Positions 1-8,172 of a DNA stretch of 64,000 bases are shown here, piece after piece. A model generated the notes under the pieces. The model did no database searches. It saw only the letters and a program-made list of their open reading frames with translations, and had not been told where the DNA came from. The stretch is taken from the NCBI GenBank assembly GCA_026645935.1, contig JAPKMP010000013.1, positions 62,001-126,000 on the forward strand, read 5' to 3'. This stretch comes from Candidatus Villigracilaceae bacterium (GTDB lineage: Bacteria; Chloroflexota; Anaerolineae; Anaerolineales; Villigracilaceae). A program made the position numbers and the translations under genes. Every line of letters starts with the position of its first letter. Position 1 is the stretch's first letter.

Positions 1-10
1 TCACGGTCAT
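1..10 (-). CDS. First codons of an unidentified gene cut by the window edge
   Basis: A minus-strand ATG at 8-10 is preceded by a textbook AGGAGG ribosome site (complement of 16-21) six bases upstream. Only three codons (M-T-V) lie in the window, so nothing can be said about function. An extended -10 promoter about 85 bases upstream fits this start. Confidence 0.55.
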
Positions 11-93
11 GTTTGCCTCCTATGGCTATGAAAAAAAAGTTGTTTGATGGGGAGATTCCGTTTTCTACCGGGATTTCCCCTACGGCAGGCGCG

Positions 94-102
94 AGTATAG
101 CA
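94..102 (-). promoter_or_regulatory. Extended -10 promoter element (TGCTATACT)
   Basis: The minus strand reads TGCTATACT, a TGn-extended -10 box, just past the 3' end of pcm. It is oriented toward the gene starting at position 10. The implied 5' leader can fold into an imperfect 12-base-pair stem (GGGGAGATTCCG with CGGGATTTCCCC, two wobble pairs). No good -35 box is visible. Confidence 0.4.
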
Positions 103-114
103 TAAAATTTCACG

Positions 115-738
115 TCATTGCGGGGTGGATCGACGTCCCCGTTTTCTCTTGATTCCGGGCCCTGTAAATGGGACAAACGCCACGCCGCCAAGGCTGCAGG
201 ACTTCAGCTCACCCCCTTCCTTAACGAATTTCCACAATTTCTGATATACCCCGGGCGGACCGATTGGGATGACAAGCCGGCCCCCTTCTGCCAATTGGTT
301 AATTAGCGGTTCGGGCAGATGATCCGGCGCGGCCGTTACAATGATCGCATCATAAGGCGCATACTCGGGCAAGCCGTAATATCTATCGCCCTGCCTGACG
401 TGTACATTAGTGTAGCCCAATTCTTTAAGCCGTGCAGCGGCGGTTTCAGCCAACTCGGGAATGATCTCGATGCTATATACCTCCCTGTAACCCAATTCAG
501 CCAGAATGGCTGCCTGATAACCGGAGCCGGTGCCGACCTCGAGAATTGTTTCCCCGGGCTTAAGGTCCAATAGTTCTGTCATCCAGCCCACAAGGAAGGG
601 TTGCGATATGGTCTGGCCATATCCGATCGGGAGCGGGTGGTCTTCGTATGCCTGATCGATATATTTTTCAGGAACGAACTTGTGACGAGGCACGGCTTGC
701 AGGGCTTTCAATATTTCCTTGTTCACAACGAATCCCAT
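115..738 (-). CDS. pcm: Protein-L-isoaspartate O-methyltransferase
   Basis: This enzyme uses S-adenosylmethionine to methylate isoaspartyl residues in aged proteins, starting their repair in the cytoplasm. The 207-residue length is normal for Pcm. The N-terminal segment contains VPRHKFVPE and the family-typical PLPIGYGQTISQP (about residues 36-48). The SAM-binding motif I is EVGTGSGYQAA (about 67-77), followed by an acidic strand end (YSIEIIPEL). The ATG has no clear ribosome site. The gene is followed by a promoter for the next minus-strand gene, so it is probably transcribed alone. Family assignment is secure. Confidence 0.95.
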   Translation of the reverse strand: MGFVVNKEILKALQAVPRHKFVPEKYIDQAYEDHPLPIGYGQTISQPFLVGWMTELLDLKPGETILEVGTGSGYQAAILAELGYREVYSIEIIPELAETAAARLKELGYTNVHVRQGDRYYGLPEYAPYDAIIVTAAPDHLPEPLINQLAEGGRLVIPIGPPGVYQKLWKFVKEGGELKSCSLGGVAFVPFTGPGIKRKRGRRSTPQ

Positions 739-845
739 GCGGCGGGGGATGAAAACGCAGTCGTCAGTGTCGTTCCCGCCCGCGGGCTTGCCTTAGTTTT
801 ACAAATGCGGCATTGGGTGGCGGGCGTGTGCCATGCTGATCTTCT

Positions 846-1463
846 TCATATGATTGGGTGCCTGGCGAGATCAATCTCCCTTTTCCAGCTCGCATTAGCC
901 GCAAATACCAGAGAGATCATCAGCAGCGGCGCGCCTATGATCAGGAATGTGCCTGCGCTTTGGATCCCATCGTCCAGAGTCCAGATCGAAAAAGCAAGCG
1001 CCGCCAGTCCAAATACGACGGCTCCAACCCACGGCCAGCGCCAGGCGAATGCCAGTACGAATCCCAGCGCGATCATCGGAAGCATGTGCATCAGGAAGGC
1101 AAGCAGCATCCCTCCCAGGGTGCGTCCTTCTTCAAATACATCGAATGCGAACAGGCTCATAAAAGCCACGAGGATCAGACAGCAAATGCGCGGACCCCAG
1201 TAAAGCCATTTTGCCAGCCGGGTATCGATACCTTCATGGCGTCGATGTCGGTCTGCCGCCAGGATCAGGATTCCGAGCAGGGAATGGAGAATGCCAAGGG
1301 GGATCGCGATCAGGATCGAATTCACCGCCAGCATCCAAAACTCAAATTCCTCGCCGCCGAGCATATAGGGACTGACGCTCATCGCCGCCAGGGATAGGGT
1401 AAAAGAAAGCGCTAACACAAGAACCAATCCCTGCCTAAATTTTCGGGACCGAACTGAGATCAT
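846..1463 (-). CDS. Six-helix membrane protein, function unknown
   Basis: The 205-residue protein has about six hydrophobic helices (roughly residues 12-33, 43-69, 88-107, 118-139, 143-160, 170-190) and a short basic loop RHRRHEG after helix 2. I do not recognise a catalytic motif. The WRWPWVGAVVFG segment resembles small uncharacterised membrane families common in Anaerolineae. A GAAAGGAC ribosome site lies upstream of the ATG at 1461-1463, and a TATACT box (complement of 1490-1495) is a plausible promoter. It is divergent from the next gene. Confidence 0.8.
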   Translation of the reverse strand: MISVRSRKFRQGLVLVLALSFTLSLAAMSVSPYMLGGEEFEFWMLAVNSILIAIPLGILHSLLGILILAADRHRRHEGIDTRLAKWLYWGPRICCLILVAFMSLFAFDVFEEGRTLGGMLLAFLMHMLPMIALGFVLAFAWRWPWVGAVVFGLAALAFSIWTLDDGIQSAGTFLIIGAPLLMISLVFAANASWKREIDLARHPII

Positions 1464-1615
1464 GATGGCCGTCCTTTCTGCCTATTTATAGTATAGCGCG
1501 TACCAGGGGCTGCGGCGCTGATGAGTTTTGATTCCGCCGGCTGATGCGCGGACCTGCGCGGAGTGCTACACTATGTTAAGGATACGCGACCCGGTTTGCC
1601 TGTCTGGAGGTGTGT

Positions 1616-2131
1616 ATGAGCAAGGTCCTTGAATCGCCCGCCAAACCCATTTATCTGGAGGAAATCTCATCTCCAAAGACCGCCTTCTTTTTCCTTATTC
1701 TCACGTTTCTGTTTCTCTTTATGGCTGTCGTTCGTTGGATCGTGACAGGCATGGATTGGCTCGCTGGGTTTCTTTGCGCGTTTTCAGCGATGTTTCTTTT
1801 CTATGTGCTGAATTTCCAGGTTCTGCTCATAATAATCACTCCCGGGGTGCTGTCCCTTCGATTCGGCATCTTCGCCTGGACCGTGCCTCTGAACAATATC
1901 GCGGATTGCCGTATTGACGATATTCCGCTGTTGATGCGAATAGGCGGCGCGGGAATCCATTTCATGTTCATCCGTAAACGCTACCGCGTCTCGTTCAATT
2001 TTTTGGAATACCCTCGGGTTGTGGTTTCACTCAAGCGGAAAGCCGGTCTCGTGAGTGATATTTCGTTTACAACGCGTCAACCCGGGAAAGTAGTCAAGAC
2101 CATTCTGGGAATTAAATCCGCATCTGGATAA
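1616..2131 (+). CDS. Small membrane protein with PH-like domain
   Basis: The 171-residue protein begins with two close transmembrane helices (about residues 23-43 and 50-70). A beta-rich soluble part follows (GVLSLRFGIFAWTVPLNNIADCRID), resembling bacterial PH (bPH) domains. I chose the ATG at 1616 because GGAGG sits at 1606-1610, five bases upstream; a GTG at 1610 in the same frame overlaps that site. The 3' end overlaps the convergent VKOR gene by about 20 bases. Function is unknown. The PH-like call is from fold pattern only. Confidence 0.75.
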   Translation: MSKVLESPAKPIYLEEISSPKTAFFFLILTFLFLFMAVVRWIVTGMDWLAGFLCAFSAMFLFYVLNFQVLLIIITPGVLSLRFGIFAWTVPLNNIADCRIDDIPLLMRIGGAGIHFMFIRKRYRVSFNFLEYPRVVVSLKRKAGLVSDISFTTRQPGKVVKTILGIKSASG

Positions 2132-3251
2132 GCGCACCTTTTGCAGGTTTGGCTGTGAGAAGAAATAGCGCAGTCATCACTATCGCCGAGGTCAGGCACC
2201 ACGCGCAGGTCGCACCGATGATAAAAGGCTCGAGGAAGGTCAGGTAAATCGAGAACAATGTGCCTGATAGAGTGAGGAAGAACAACGCCAGCGAAGCAAG
2301 TCGCGCGAGTTTCTTTCTTCCATATTGCGTGACAAGCCATGAAACGAAAATTACCAGATATCCAAACAATCCCAACACACCGATGGGAAGGATTCCGAAC
2401 AGCCGGGCATATTCGCTTTGCTGGACGGTGTTGCAATCGCCAACGGGACCGCAGACCGCAGTGGTTTGGGTCGTTTCAATGAACGCCAGGTACCCGGCAA
2501 CTCCAGCGCCAATGACGCACAGCAATGGGAAAATCCATGCGGGCATCGTTTCGGAAGTTCTGACCGGCCTTCCGTTTCTTATAAAGAATGCCGCCCAGAA
2601 AAGTGCTCCGAACATTCCCACGAGCACGACCACCGATAACGTATTTCCAACGGGGTCCTGCGCAAACCGTTCCGTCCAGTGAAGATCATGGATTCTGGTA
2701 AATGGAGTGCCTGGCGTTTCTGTCGTGGGGGAGGAAGCTGGGGATTCAGCGGCAGGCGGGAGCGCGGACTGGGGCGCCTCATCCGTGTTTTGGGGTTGGG
2801 CTTCATCCGTTGTCGAATCTCCAGCTGATGGCTGGTTTAACGCTTCAGAGAAGCCGGGTATATTCGGCAAGCCCACTCCGCCTTGAGCAAGGTAGGAATC
2901 AACCAGTGCCGGAAATTTTTCGGGGATGTCCACGGAGCCTATCAGATAAATGTCATCGATCACAAGAAAGGGAACGCCAGCCCGCTCGACATTGAATGTT
3001 CGCAGCGCACTCATGAACAAGGCATTCCCATCCTGGGTTGAAACATCCACGCCGATGATCTGCAGCTGCAAGCCGTATTCTTCCATCATGGGCAGGATGG
3101 TCTCGGAGATCACGTATTGGCAATGCCCGCAGGATGGGGAATGGAAGAACACGGCATGGACCACCGGGGTTGCGTCCTGTGCGCGAACTGACAGGGAGGG
3201 GAGGAATAGGGTTACGATGACAAGAAATATTGCAGGAAGTGTTTTTCTCAT
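2112..3251 (-). CDS. Thioredoxin-VKOR fusion, disulfide-bond formation protein
   Basis: This protein is predicted to generate disulfide bonds outside the membrane, passing electrons to quinone as DsbB does. After a signal-type helix (residues 1-24) comes a thioredoxin-fold domain with CGHC at 41-44 and the cis-Pro region GVPFLV near 92-97. A Ser/Pro/Thr/Glu-rich linker spans about 135-185. The C-terminal vitamin K epoxide reductase domain (about 200-370) has four to five helices, loop cysteines C267 and C273, and the quinone-side CAWC at 349-352. All expected redox cysteines are present. In the best-known bacterial VKOR fusions the thioredoxin domain is C-terminal, so this order is reversed. 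Two tiny ORFs precede it on the same strand. Confidence 0.93.
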   Translation of the reverse strand: MRKTLPAIFLVIVTLFLPSLSVRAQDATPVVHAVFFHSPSCGHCQYVISETILPMMEEYGLQLQIIGVDVSTQDGNALFMSALRTFNVERAGVPFLVIDDIYLIGSVDIPEKFPALVDSYLAQGGVGLPNIPGFSEALNQPSAGDSTTDEAQPQNTDEAPQSALPPAAESPASSPTTETPGTPFTRIHDLHWTERFAQDPVGNTLSVVVLVGMFGALFWAAFFIRNGRPVRTSETMPAWIFPLLCVIGAGVAGYLAFIETTQTTAVCGPVGDCNTVQQSEYARLFGILPIGVLGLFGYLVIFVSWLVTQYGRKKLARLASLALFFLTLSGTLFSIYLTFLEPFIIGATCAWCLTSAIVMTALFLLTAKPAKGALIQMRI

Positions 3252-3368
3252 GGGATGTTCCGTCGTGTTTATCAGATGGGGCGGGGATCGCAGAAATGGT
3301 TCATTTGAAAGGAATCGAAGGGCGTTTTGTGCGCTGGATGCGCGGGGTTTTGGTCGATGATATGTCTG

Positions 3369-3503
3369 TCATCGGTGATGGGTGCGATTCGTATCTGTGC
3401 CGTCTTTCCCGTTGCGGTCATGTTTGCGGTGGATCAAGATGTAGAAAATGAGCGCGAGCACCGTCAATGTAACCGGGGTGACAAGTTCAATGAGTGAAAG
3501 CAT
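3369..3503 (-). CDS. Putative 44-residue single-helix membrane peptide
   Basis: The ATG at 3501-3503 has TTGGAG five bases upstream. The product has one hydrophobic helix (VTPVTLTVLALIFYILI, about residues 8-24) and then a His/Asp/Arg-rich tail ending RTHHR. It lies about 120 bases upstream of the Trx-VKOR gene on the same strand and just behind a 15-codon leader ORF, so translation may be coupled. I do not recognise a family. It may be a small partner of the membrane redox protein, or not a gene at all. Confidence 0.45.
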   Translation of the reverse strand: MLSLIELVTPVTLTVLALIFYILIHRKHDRNGKDGTDTNRTHHR

Positions 3504-3505
3504 GT

Positions 3506-3553
3506 CTACTCCAATCTCAAGCCGATAATCTGTTTTTCGGGATACAACATCAT
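3506..3553 (-). CDS. Possible 15-codon leader peptide
   Basis: A near-perfect AGGAGG (complement of 3565-3570) lies 11 bases upstream of ATG-ATG at 3548-3553. The frame encodes MMLYPEKQIIGLRLE and then stops at TAG (3506-3508), two bases before the ATG of the 44-residue ORF. The ribosome site of that second ORF is inside the leader. This spacing is typical of translational coupling. Whether the peptide itself matters cannot be told. Confidence 0.35.
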   Translation of the reverse strand: MMLYPEKQIIGLRLE

Positions 3554-3690
3554 AATTATGGTAACCTCCTTTCTGATAATTTAATAGTAACAAGTGTCAT
3601 GAAATAGGGATAATAAACTAATTCCTGGTTCGAAGTGCAGACGCATTGACAATCTTGGTTGTGCCGCCCGAGGCAGAGGATCTCTGAAAA

Positions 3691-3725
3691 TGAAAAATGC
3701 CCGGCAGAACCCCTCCCGGGCGAAG
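3691..3725 (-). terminator. Rho-independent terminator after galT
   Basis: The stem GCCCGG (3699-3704) pairs with CCGGGC (3716-3721). On the minus strand it is followed by ATTTTTCATTTT. The plus strand also has a T-rich run after the stem (ATTTATTTTTTTG), so it could act in both directions. Confidence 0.7.
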
Positions 3726-3747
3726 GATTTATTTTTTTGTTACGCAG

Positions 3748-4821
3748 CTAACGCCGGGCGAAGCTTGCGCCTTTGGTTTTGTAATGAACGTCTGCTGTGG
3801 ATCTTAATCGTTCTGCGGCAGCTTCGGGGGTGGTATCTCTTTGCGGCATTCCCAACATCTCGTAGCCGACCATAAATTTACGTACGCTCGCCGAGCGCAG
3901 CAGCGGCGGATAGAAATGCGTGTGCAGCACCCATTCTGGGTGTGGTTGATCGTCAGAGGGAGCTTGGTGGAAACCCATGGAGTAGGGGAAGGAAATTTCG
4001 AAGAGATTGTCGTAACGGGTGGTGACCTGTTTGAAGATCTCCGCCAACGCAGAGACTTCGCTGGCGGTTAAGTCTTTCAAGCAGGCTGTGGGTCGGTGCG
4101 CAGTGACCAGTACTTCAAACGGCCACACTGCCCAGAACGGAATCATCGCCGTGAAGTGGTCATTGGCAAACAAGATGCGACCTTTCTGCTTGTGTTCCTC
4201 GTGCAAATAATCCAACAAAAGCGGACGTCCATTCCTGGCGAAATATTCCTTCTGGGTGGCGAGTTCCTTCACGATCTCATTCGGTGGCTGGGATTGCGCC
4301 CAGATCTGGCTGTGCGGATGCGGGTTCGAGCAGCCCATCATCGCGCCTTTATTCTCGAAGACCTGCGCGTAATGGATGTAATCCAACTCCATCAACCTGG
4401 CTGATTCGCTTGACCATGTGTTCAACACGTTTTCGATGGCGGGCAGGTCGAGCTCGGGCAGGGTCAGATCGTGGCGGGGTGAGAAACAAACCACCAGGCA
4501 CTGTCCCTGCTCGGGGGCGGAAACAAGCAGAGGGTGGGAAGAGGCGGACGCGCTGGGCGAAGGCGAAGCGTCCTCCGGCGCATCAGGCAGCAAGGCAGCA
4601 AAGTCGTTGGGGAATACGAAAGTCCCCGAATAATCCGGGTTGAAGACTCCGCCCGCCCGTTCGTTGCGCGGACAGAGATAGCAGGTGGGGTCATACGCGG
4701 GGAGGGTCTCCGGGGCGAGTTGCTCCACTTGCCCGAGCCACGGGCGTTTGGCGCGGTGCGGCGAGACGAGCACCCATTCGCCCGTAAGAGCGTTATAGCG
4801 GCGGTGAGGATTGTCAAGCAT
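3748..4821 (-). CDS. galT: Galactose-1-phosphate uridylyltransferase
   Basis: GalT transfers UMP from UDP-glucose to galactose-1-phosphate in the Leloir pathway. The 357-residue frame has the metal-site pair CYLC (47-50), the catalytic HPH triad at 168-170 in NPHPHSQIW, and a C-terminal half containing [10 protein letters not shown] and [12 protein letters not shown] chose the ATG at 4819-4821 because GGGAG lies just upstream and it sits two bases after the stop of the alpha-galactosidase gene. An upstream in-frame ATG would overlap that gene. It is the second gene of an alpha-galactosidase-galT operon, which ties the locus to galactose release and use. No galK or galE is in the window. Confidence 0.96.
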   Translation of the reverse strand: MLDNPHRRYNALTGEWVLVSPHRAKRPWLGQVEQLAPETLPAYDPTCYLCPRNERAGGVFNPDYSGTFVFPNDFAALLPDAPEDASPSPSASASSHPLLVSAPEQGQCLVVCFSPRHDLTLPELDLPAIENVLNTWSSESARLMELDYIHYAQVFENKGAMMGCSNPHPHSQIWAQSQPPNEIVKELATQKEYFARNGRPLLLDYLHEEHKQKGRILFANDHFTAMIPFWAVWPFEVLVTAHRPTACLKDLTASEVSALAEIFKQVTTRYDNLFEISFPYSMGFHQAPSDDQPHPEWVLHTHFYPPLLRSASVRKFMVGYEMLGMPQRDTTPEAAAERLRSTADVHYKTKGASFARR

Positions 4822-4823
4822 GG

Positions 4824-6995
4824 TCACTCCCTTTCGAAAAAGATTTCGACCCATTCGAGGGTTTCGTGTTGAACAAGGTTCAAAGCGAGCTGATCGGAGA
4901 ATGCCAGGCGCGATTCGCTCGACTTGCCATCAGAATAATGTTCGATACATTTTGCGAGGCGATAGGCGGTCTTAATCGTGCAACGTCCATCACCGAACGG
5001 CACAATGCCAAGATGGCGGGATGTTTCAATGGCTTCATCGTCCAGCGCGGCAATTACCAACATAATATCGGATTGAAAACCATCTTTGAAACCGGTCGGT
5101 ATAGGCCTGCCATCGAAGTGATGGGTGCGTAACGCCAGCAGAACCGTCCTGCCGTTTTCGATGCGCTCCCAGGATGGACTAAACCCTGCGCGCAAGCCGC
5201 CCTGCCATTTCGCGTGCATGGGCTTGACGGTAAAAATCGCTTCGTTCCTGACGAGGGCGTTGAGTCCGTTGAATTTGGCGATGTGCCGCGCTGATGGTTT
5301 CTCCCCGTTCTCATCGCCATCGAAGCAATGCAATGAGCCGAGGCTGCCGGAAGGGACGGCGTCGAACCAGATATCCATGGCAGAGTCCCAGTCATAACCC
5401 GATGAACTGTAGGTGGGCATGCCAAGTTCGCCGCACAGGCTGCTGAAGAAGATGCGGCGGTTGCTGTCAAGGTCGTAATCGCCAATGCAATAGACGAGAT
5501 CATCCGGGCTGTGCAGGTCGTAGTAGTCGATAAGCAGGGGGGAAAGACCGTAGTACATGATGACGAGGTCTGGATTCTCTTCTTTCATTGCGCCAACAAT
5601 GACTTCCAAACCTTTTTGCAAGAGGCGTTCACCGGCGAAGGTCATATCTTGCGGAGCGGCGACATCGAGCGATGGCAGTTCATAGCCGAAGTCAAATTTG
5701 ATCAGGTCGGGTTTGTAGCGGCGGATGAAGTCTTTGGCTCGTTCCCGCATAATTTCCTGCACTTTGGGTTGCGTCATATCGAAGATGCCGTAGCGCGCGG
5801 TTTGATGGTCGAGCCAAAGCGGTTTACCTTCAGGTGTTCGCAGCAGATGTGATTCGTCCAAGCCAAGGGCGGCGGGATTTTGACAGCGCAGGAACGCCGC
5901 CCACAAGCCGATGTTGTACCCCTGGGCGCGGATGTCGTTGAGCAGGCTTTCAAAATTGGGAAAGCGTTCGGGGTCGTGTTTGAGTTCGCCGTATACGCCT
6001 TCCCATTTGTCGTCAATGACGAAGGTTTTGGCTTTCATGCCAGAGGCTTTGTATTTGCCAAAAATATCGCGGACAAGTTCTTCGGTCAGTTGTTCTGGCG
6101 GCAGAGCCAAGGCAGATTCCACGCCCCAGGTGTTGTATTGCGGCGCAAGCAGAACTTCTTGTTTTTTGGCTGAATGTGTTTTAGGCGAGATGAACTTCTC
6201 ACGCTGCAAGACTTGGTAATACTTGCGAATGGCTTCGTGATAATTCTCTCCAAAGGTGATGAGGAAGTGAAAGCCAAATGTATCCGGCTTATGCTTCCAT
6301 AGATCGGTGCGGAGGTTGAGGATGGGACTGATTCCGATCTCGCGGATCTCCAAACGGAAGTCACCTTGCGGTAAAGCGGCAAGACCCCAGCAGGCGGCAT
6401 CACTTTGTTCAGCCTTCGCACCAATGGCATTCCAACGGTCGGAGGTGTTGAAGGTGCAGAAGTAATGAGCGGGCAAGCCCCATTGCTGGGTCAAGCCGGG
6501 TCCACGCATGGCGCCGGAGCCGAGGACAGCGGTGGTGTTAAGGCGGGAGTGCAAGTCCACGATGGGGCTGATATTTGTGTTCATACTCAAGCCAGGCACA
6601 ACAGCATAATGGCTGTACATGGATGGCTTGTAGGAGTCGCCATCGATGGCGGGGAAGTACACAATGCGGACGAGGTCTGTATCTGCGGGGAGGGTGAGGA
6701 GGAGCGGTTCGAGGGAGATGAAGTCTGGGTGGAAGTTCCAGGATACGGTCAAGGATGAGGCGGGGCTTGATCCACTGTATGTGACACGGAGTTGGTGATT
6801 CTGAATTTCGAAGCTGGTGCTTGAAAAATCCAGTTGGGTGGGGGATGTGATGGGCAAGGGTTTATGCCAGGCTTTGGCGATGAGATGCGCGTTTTTGTCG
6901 TGTAGGTAAATCTGGTCGGTGTCAGCATTCCATTCCCAGGCGTATTGCGGGGTGGAAACTCGAATTTTTGGCGGGAGGGTCTCAATTTTTACCAT
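4824..6995 (-). CDS. Alpha-galactosidase, GH36-type (clan GH-D)
   Basis: The 723-residue cytoplasmic glycosidase has an N-terminal beta-sandwich (about residues 1-280) and a TIM barrel. The barrel carries the clan-D motifs [19 protein letters not shown] and [11 protein letters not shown]; the Asp of KFDFG is the expected nucleophile strand. A C-terminal beta domain follows. Predicted activity is hydrolysis of terminal alpha-galactosyl residues, supported by the directly following galT. The preferred start is the ATG at 6993-6995; a TTG precedes it. No signal peptide is seen, so substrates must be imported, fitting the divergent ABC transporter. Transcription probably starts beside the LacI-type operator at 7054-7079. 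The precise GH36 subfamily cannot be told by eye. Confidence 0.88.
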   Translation of the reverse strand: MVKIETLPPKIRVSTPQYAWEWNADTDQIYLHDKNAHLIAKAWHKPLPITSPTQLDFSSTSFEIQNHQLRVTYSGSSPASSLTVSWNFHPDFISLEPLLLTLPADTDLVRIVYFPAIDGDSYKPSMYSHYAVVPGLSMNTNISPIVDLHSRLNTTAVLGSGAMRGPGLTQQWGLPAHYFCTFNTSDRWNAIGAKAEQSDAACWGLAALPQGDFRLEIREIGISPILNLRTDLWKHKPDTFGFHFLITFGENYHEAIRKYYQVLQREKFISPKTHSAKKQEVLLAPQYNTWGVESALALPPEQLTEELVRDIFGKYKASGMKAKTFVIDDKWEGVYGELKHDPERFPNFESLLNDIRAQGYNIGLWAAFLRCQNPAALGLDESHLLRTPEGKPLWLDHQTARYGIFDMTQPKVQEIMRERAKDFIRRYKPDLIKFDFGYELPSLDVAAPQDMTFAGERLLQKGLEVIVGAMKEENPDLVIMYYGLSPLLIDYYDLHSPDDLVYCIGDYDLDSNRRIFFSSLCGELGMPTYSSSGYDWDSAMDIWFDAVPSGSLGSLHCFDGDENGEKPSARHIAKFNGLNALVRNEAIFTVKPMHAKWQGGLRAGFSPSWERIENGRTVLLALRTHHFDGRPIPTGFKDGFQSDIMLVIAALDDEAIETSRHLGIVPFGDGRCTIKTAYRLAKCIEHYSDGKSSESRLAFSDQLALNLVQHETLEWVEIFFERE

Positions 6996-7022
6996 CAATC
7001 TGACTCACTTTGGAACTGGCTA

Positions 7023-7051
7023 TTGACAAAGGGGCAAATTTTTTGTAGACT
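7023..7051 (+). promoter_or_regulatory. Sigma-70-type promoter of the LacI-family gene
   Basis: TTGACA (7023-7028) and TAGACT (7046-7051) are separated by 17 bases, an almost consensus promoter. Transcription would begin inside the operator pair that follows, so the regulator is likely to repress itself. Confidence 0.75.
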
Positions 7052-7053
7052 CA

Positions 7054-7079
7054 TGTTACCGCTCACGTGACCGGTCACA
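7054..7079. promoter_or_regulatory. Tandem LacI-type operators between divergent genes
   Basis: Two 14-base dyads sit end to end and share two bases: TGTTACCGCTCACG (7054-7067, imperfect) and CGTGACCGGTCACA (7066-7079). The second contains the perfect 12-base palindrome GTGACCGGTCAC (7067-7078) with the central CCGG expected of LacI/GalR-family sites. They lie just downstream of the regulator's -10 box and next to the start of the alpha-galactosidase unit. A minus-strand TATAAT (complement of 7079-7084) abuts them. Confidence 0.75.
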
Positions 7080-7088
7080 TTATATCAA

Positions 7089-8111
7089 ATGGCTCCCAAT
7101 CGCCCTACAATCCGTGATGTTGCCCGCCAGGCAGGTGTTTCACACCAGACCGTTTCGCGTGTAATCAACGGCAGTAACGATGTCCTGCCAGAGACCCGCG
7201 CAGTGGTGGAAGCCGCCATTGAAGAGTTGGGATACCGCCCCAGCGCCATTGCCCGTTCGATGGCGCGCGGGTTGACCCATACCCTCGCGATCATTTCCCC
7301 AAACCTTACAGACTATACCTTTGCCAGCATTGTGGAAGGCGCCGAGGTGGAAGCACGCCGGCACAATTATTTTGTATTGTCTTCTTCTGCTTCCGACCAG
7401 CAGGCGTTTCACGACCTTGTTGAGGAGTTGGTTGGTCATCGCCGGGTGGACGGATTGATCGTCATCAACCCGTATGCCGATGAACGTTATCAGCATGTTC
7501 CAAAGAATTTTCCTGTGGTATTTGTTGGCGCCCGCTCCCACGATGAAGATGTCTGCTCGATCTCTCTGGATGATGAAAAAGTGGCCTATGAAGCCACCCA
7601 TCATTTGATCTCGCTTGGTCATAAACGCGTCGCTTTGGTGACCGGTCCAATGGTTGAAGATTGTTCTCAAGATCGTCTGGAAGGTTTCCGCCGCGCTCTG
7701 GATGAGGCGGGAGTTTCGTTCGATGAATCGCTGGTGTTTGAAGGGGATTGGTCGGCTTCTTCGGGACGTGATGCGCTTCTGGATTTTATTAAAAAGAACA
7801 ATGTACCGACGGCTGTTTTTGCCCAGAACGACCGCATGGCAATGGGGGTGCTGCGCGCGGCGCGGGATGTGAACCTGAACGTGCCGGATCAACTCTCGGT
7901 CATCGGCGTGGACGATATGCCCTTATCCTCCTATTTCGACCCGCCTCTCACCACGATGCGGCAGGACATGCCGCTCATCGGGCAGGAGGCCATCCGCAAG
8001 TTGATGGATATCATCAAGAATAAGACCGTAGAACCAAGCGTTCTCAAATTACCGGCTCAGTTGGTTGTACGTCAATCCACGGTTAAAGGAGGTGATCGAA
8101 CCTCTCAATAG
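7089..8111 (+). CDS. LacI/GalR-family transcriptional regulator
   Basis: The 340-residue repressor has the LacI helix-turn-helix at residues 6-28 (IRDVARQAGVSHQTVSRVIN), the hinge helix around RPSAIARSMARG, and a periplasmic-binding-protein-like sugar domain to about residue 330 (SVIGVDDMPLSSYFDPPLTT is typical). It should bind the CCGG-centred operators immediately upstream and respond to a galactoside or its breakdown product. The gene lies between the divergent alpha-galactosidase/galT unit and the ABC transporter, so it probably controls both. No Shine-Dalgarno site is visible before the ATG. The leader would be only about 30 bases. Confidence 0.93.
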   Translation: MAPNRPTIRDVARQAGVSHQTVSRVINGSNDVLPETRAVVEAAIEELGYRPSAIARSMARGLTHTLAIISPNLTDYTFASIVEGAEVEARRHNYFVLSSSASDQQAFHDLVEELVGHRRVDGLIVINPYADERYQHVPKNFPVVFVGARSHDEDVCSISLDDEKVAYEATHHLISLGHKRVALVTGPMVEDCSQDRLEGFRRALDEAGVSFDESLVFEGDWSASSGRDALLDFIKKNNVPTAVFAQNDRMAMGVLRAARDVNLNVPDQLSVIGVDDMPLSSYFDPPLTTMRQDMPLIGQEAIRKLMDIIKNKTVEPSVLKLPAQLVVRQSTVKGGDRTSQ

Positions 8112-8172
8112 ACAAAGTAAAAATTTCACTGAATTAAGAAGAGTGTTTCCATTTCCTAAGGAGAAGAAAAAA

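Noticed and set aside
858-1397. Plus-strand open frame opposite the six-helix membrane protein
   Set aside because: Its translation is rich in Gln, Arg and His with no structure. The opposite strand gives a coherent membrane protein with a ribosome site.
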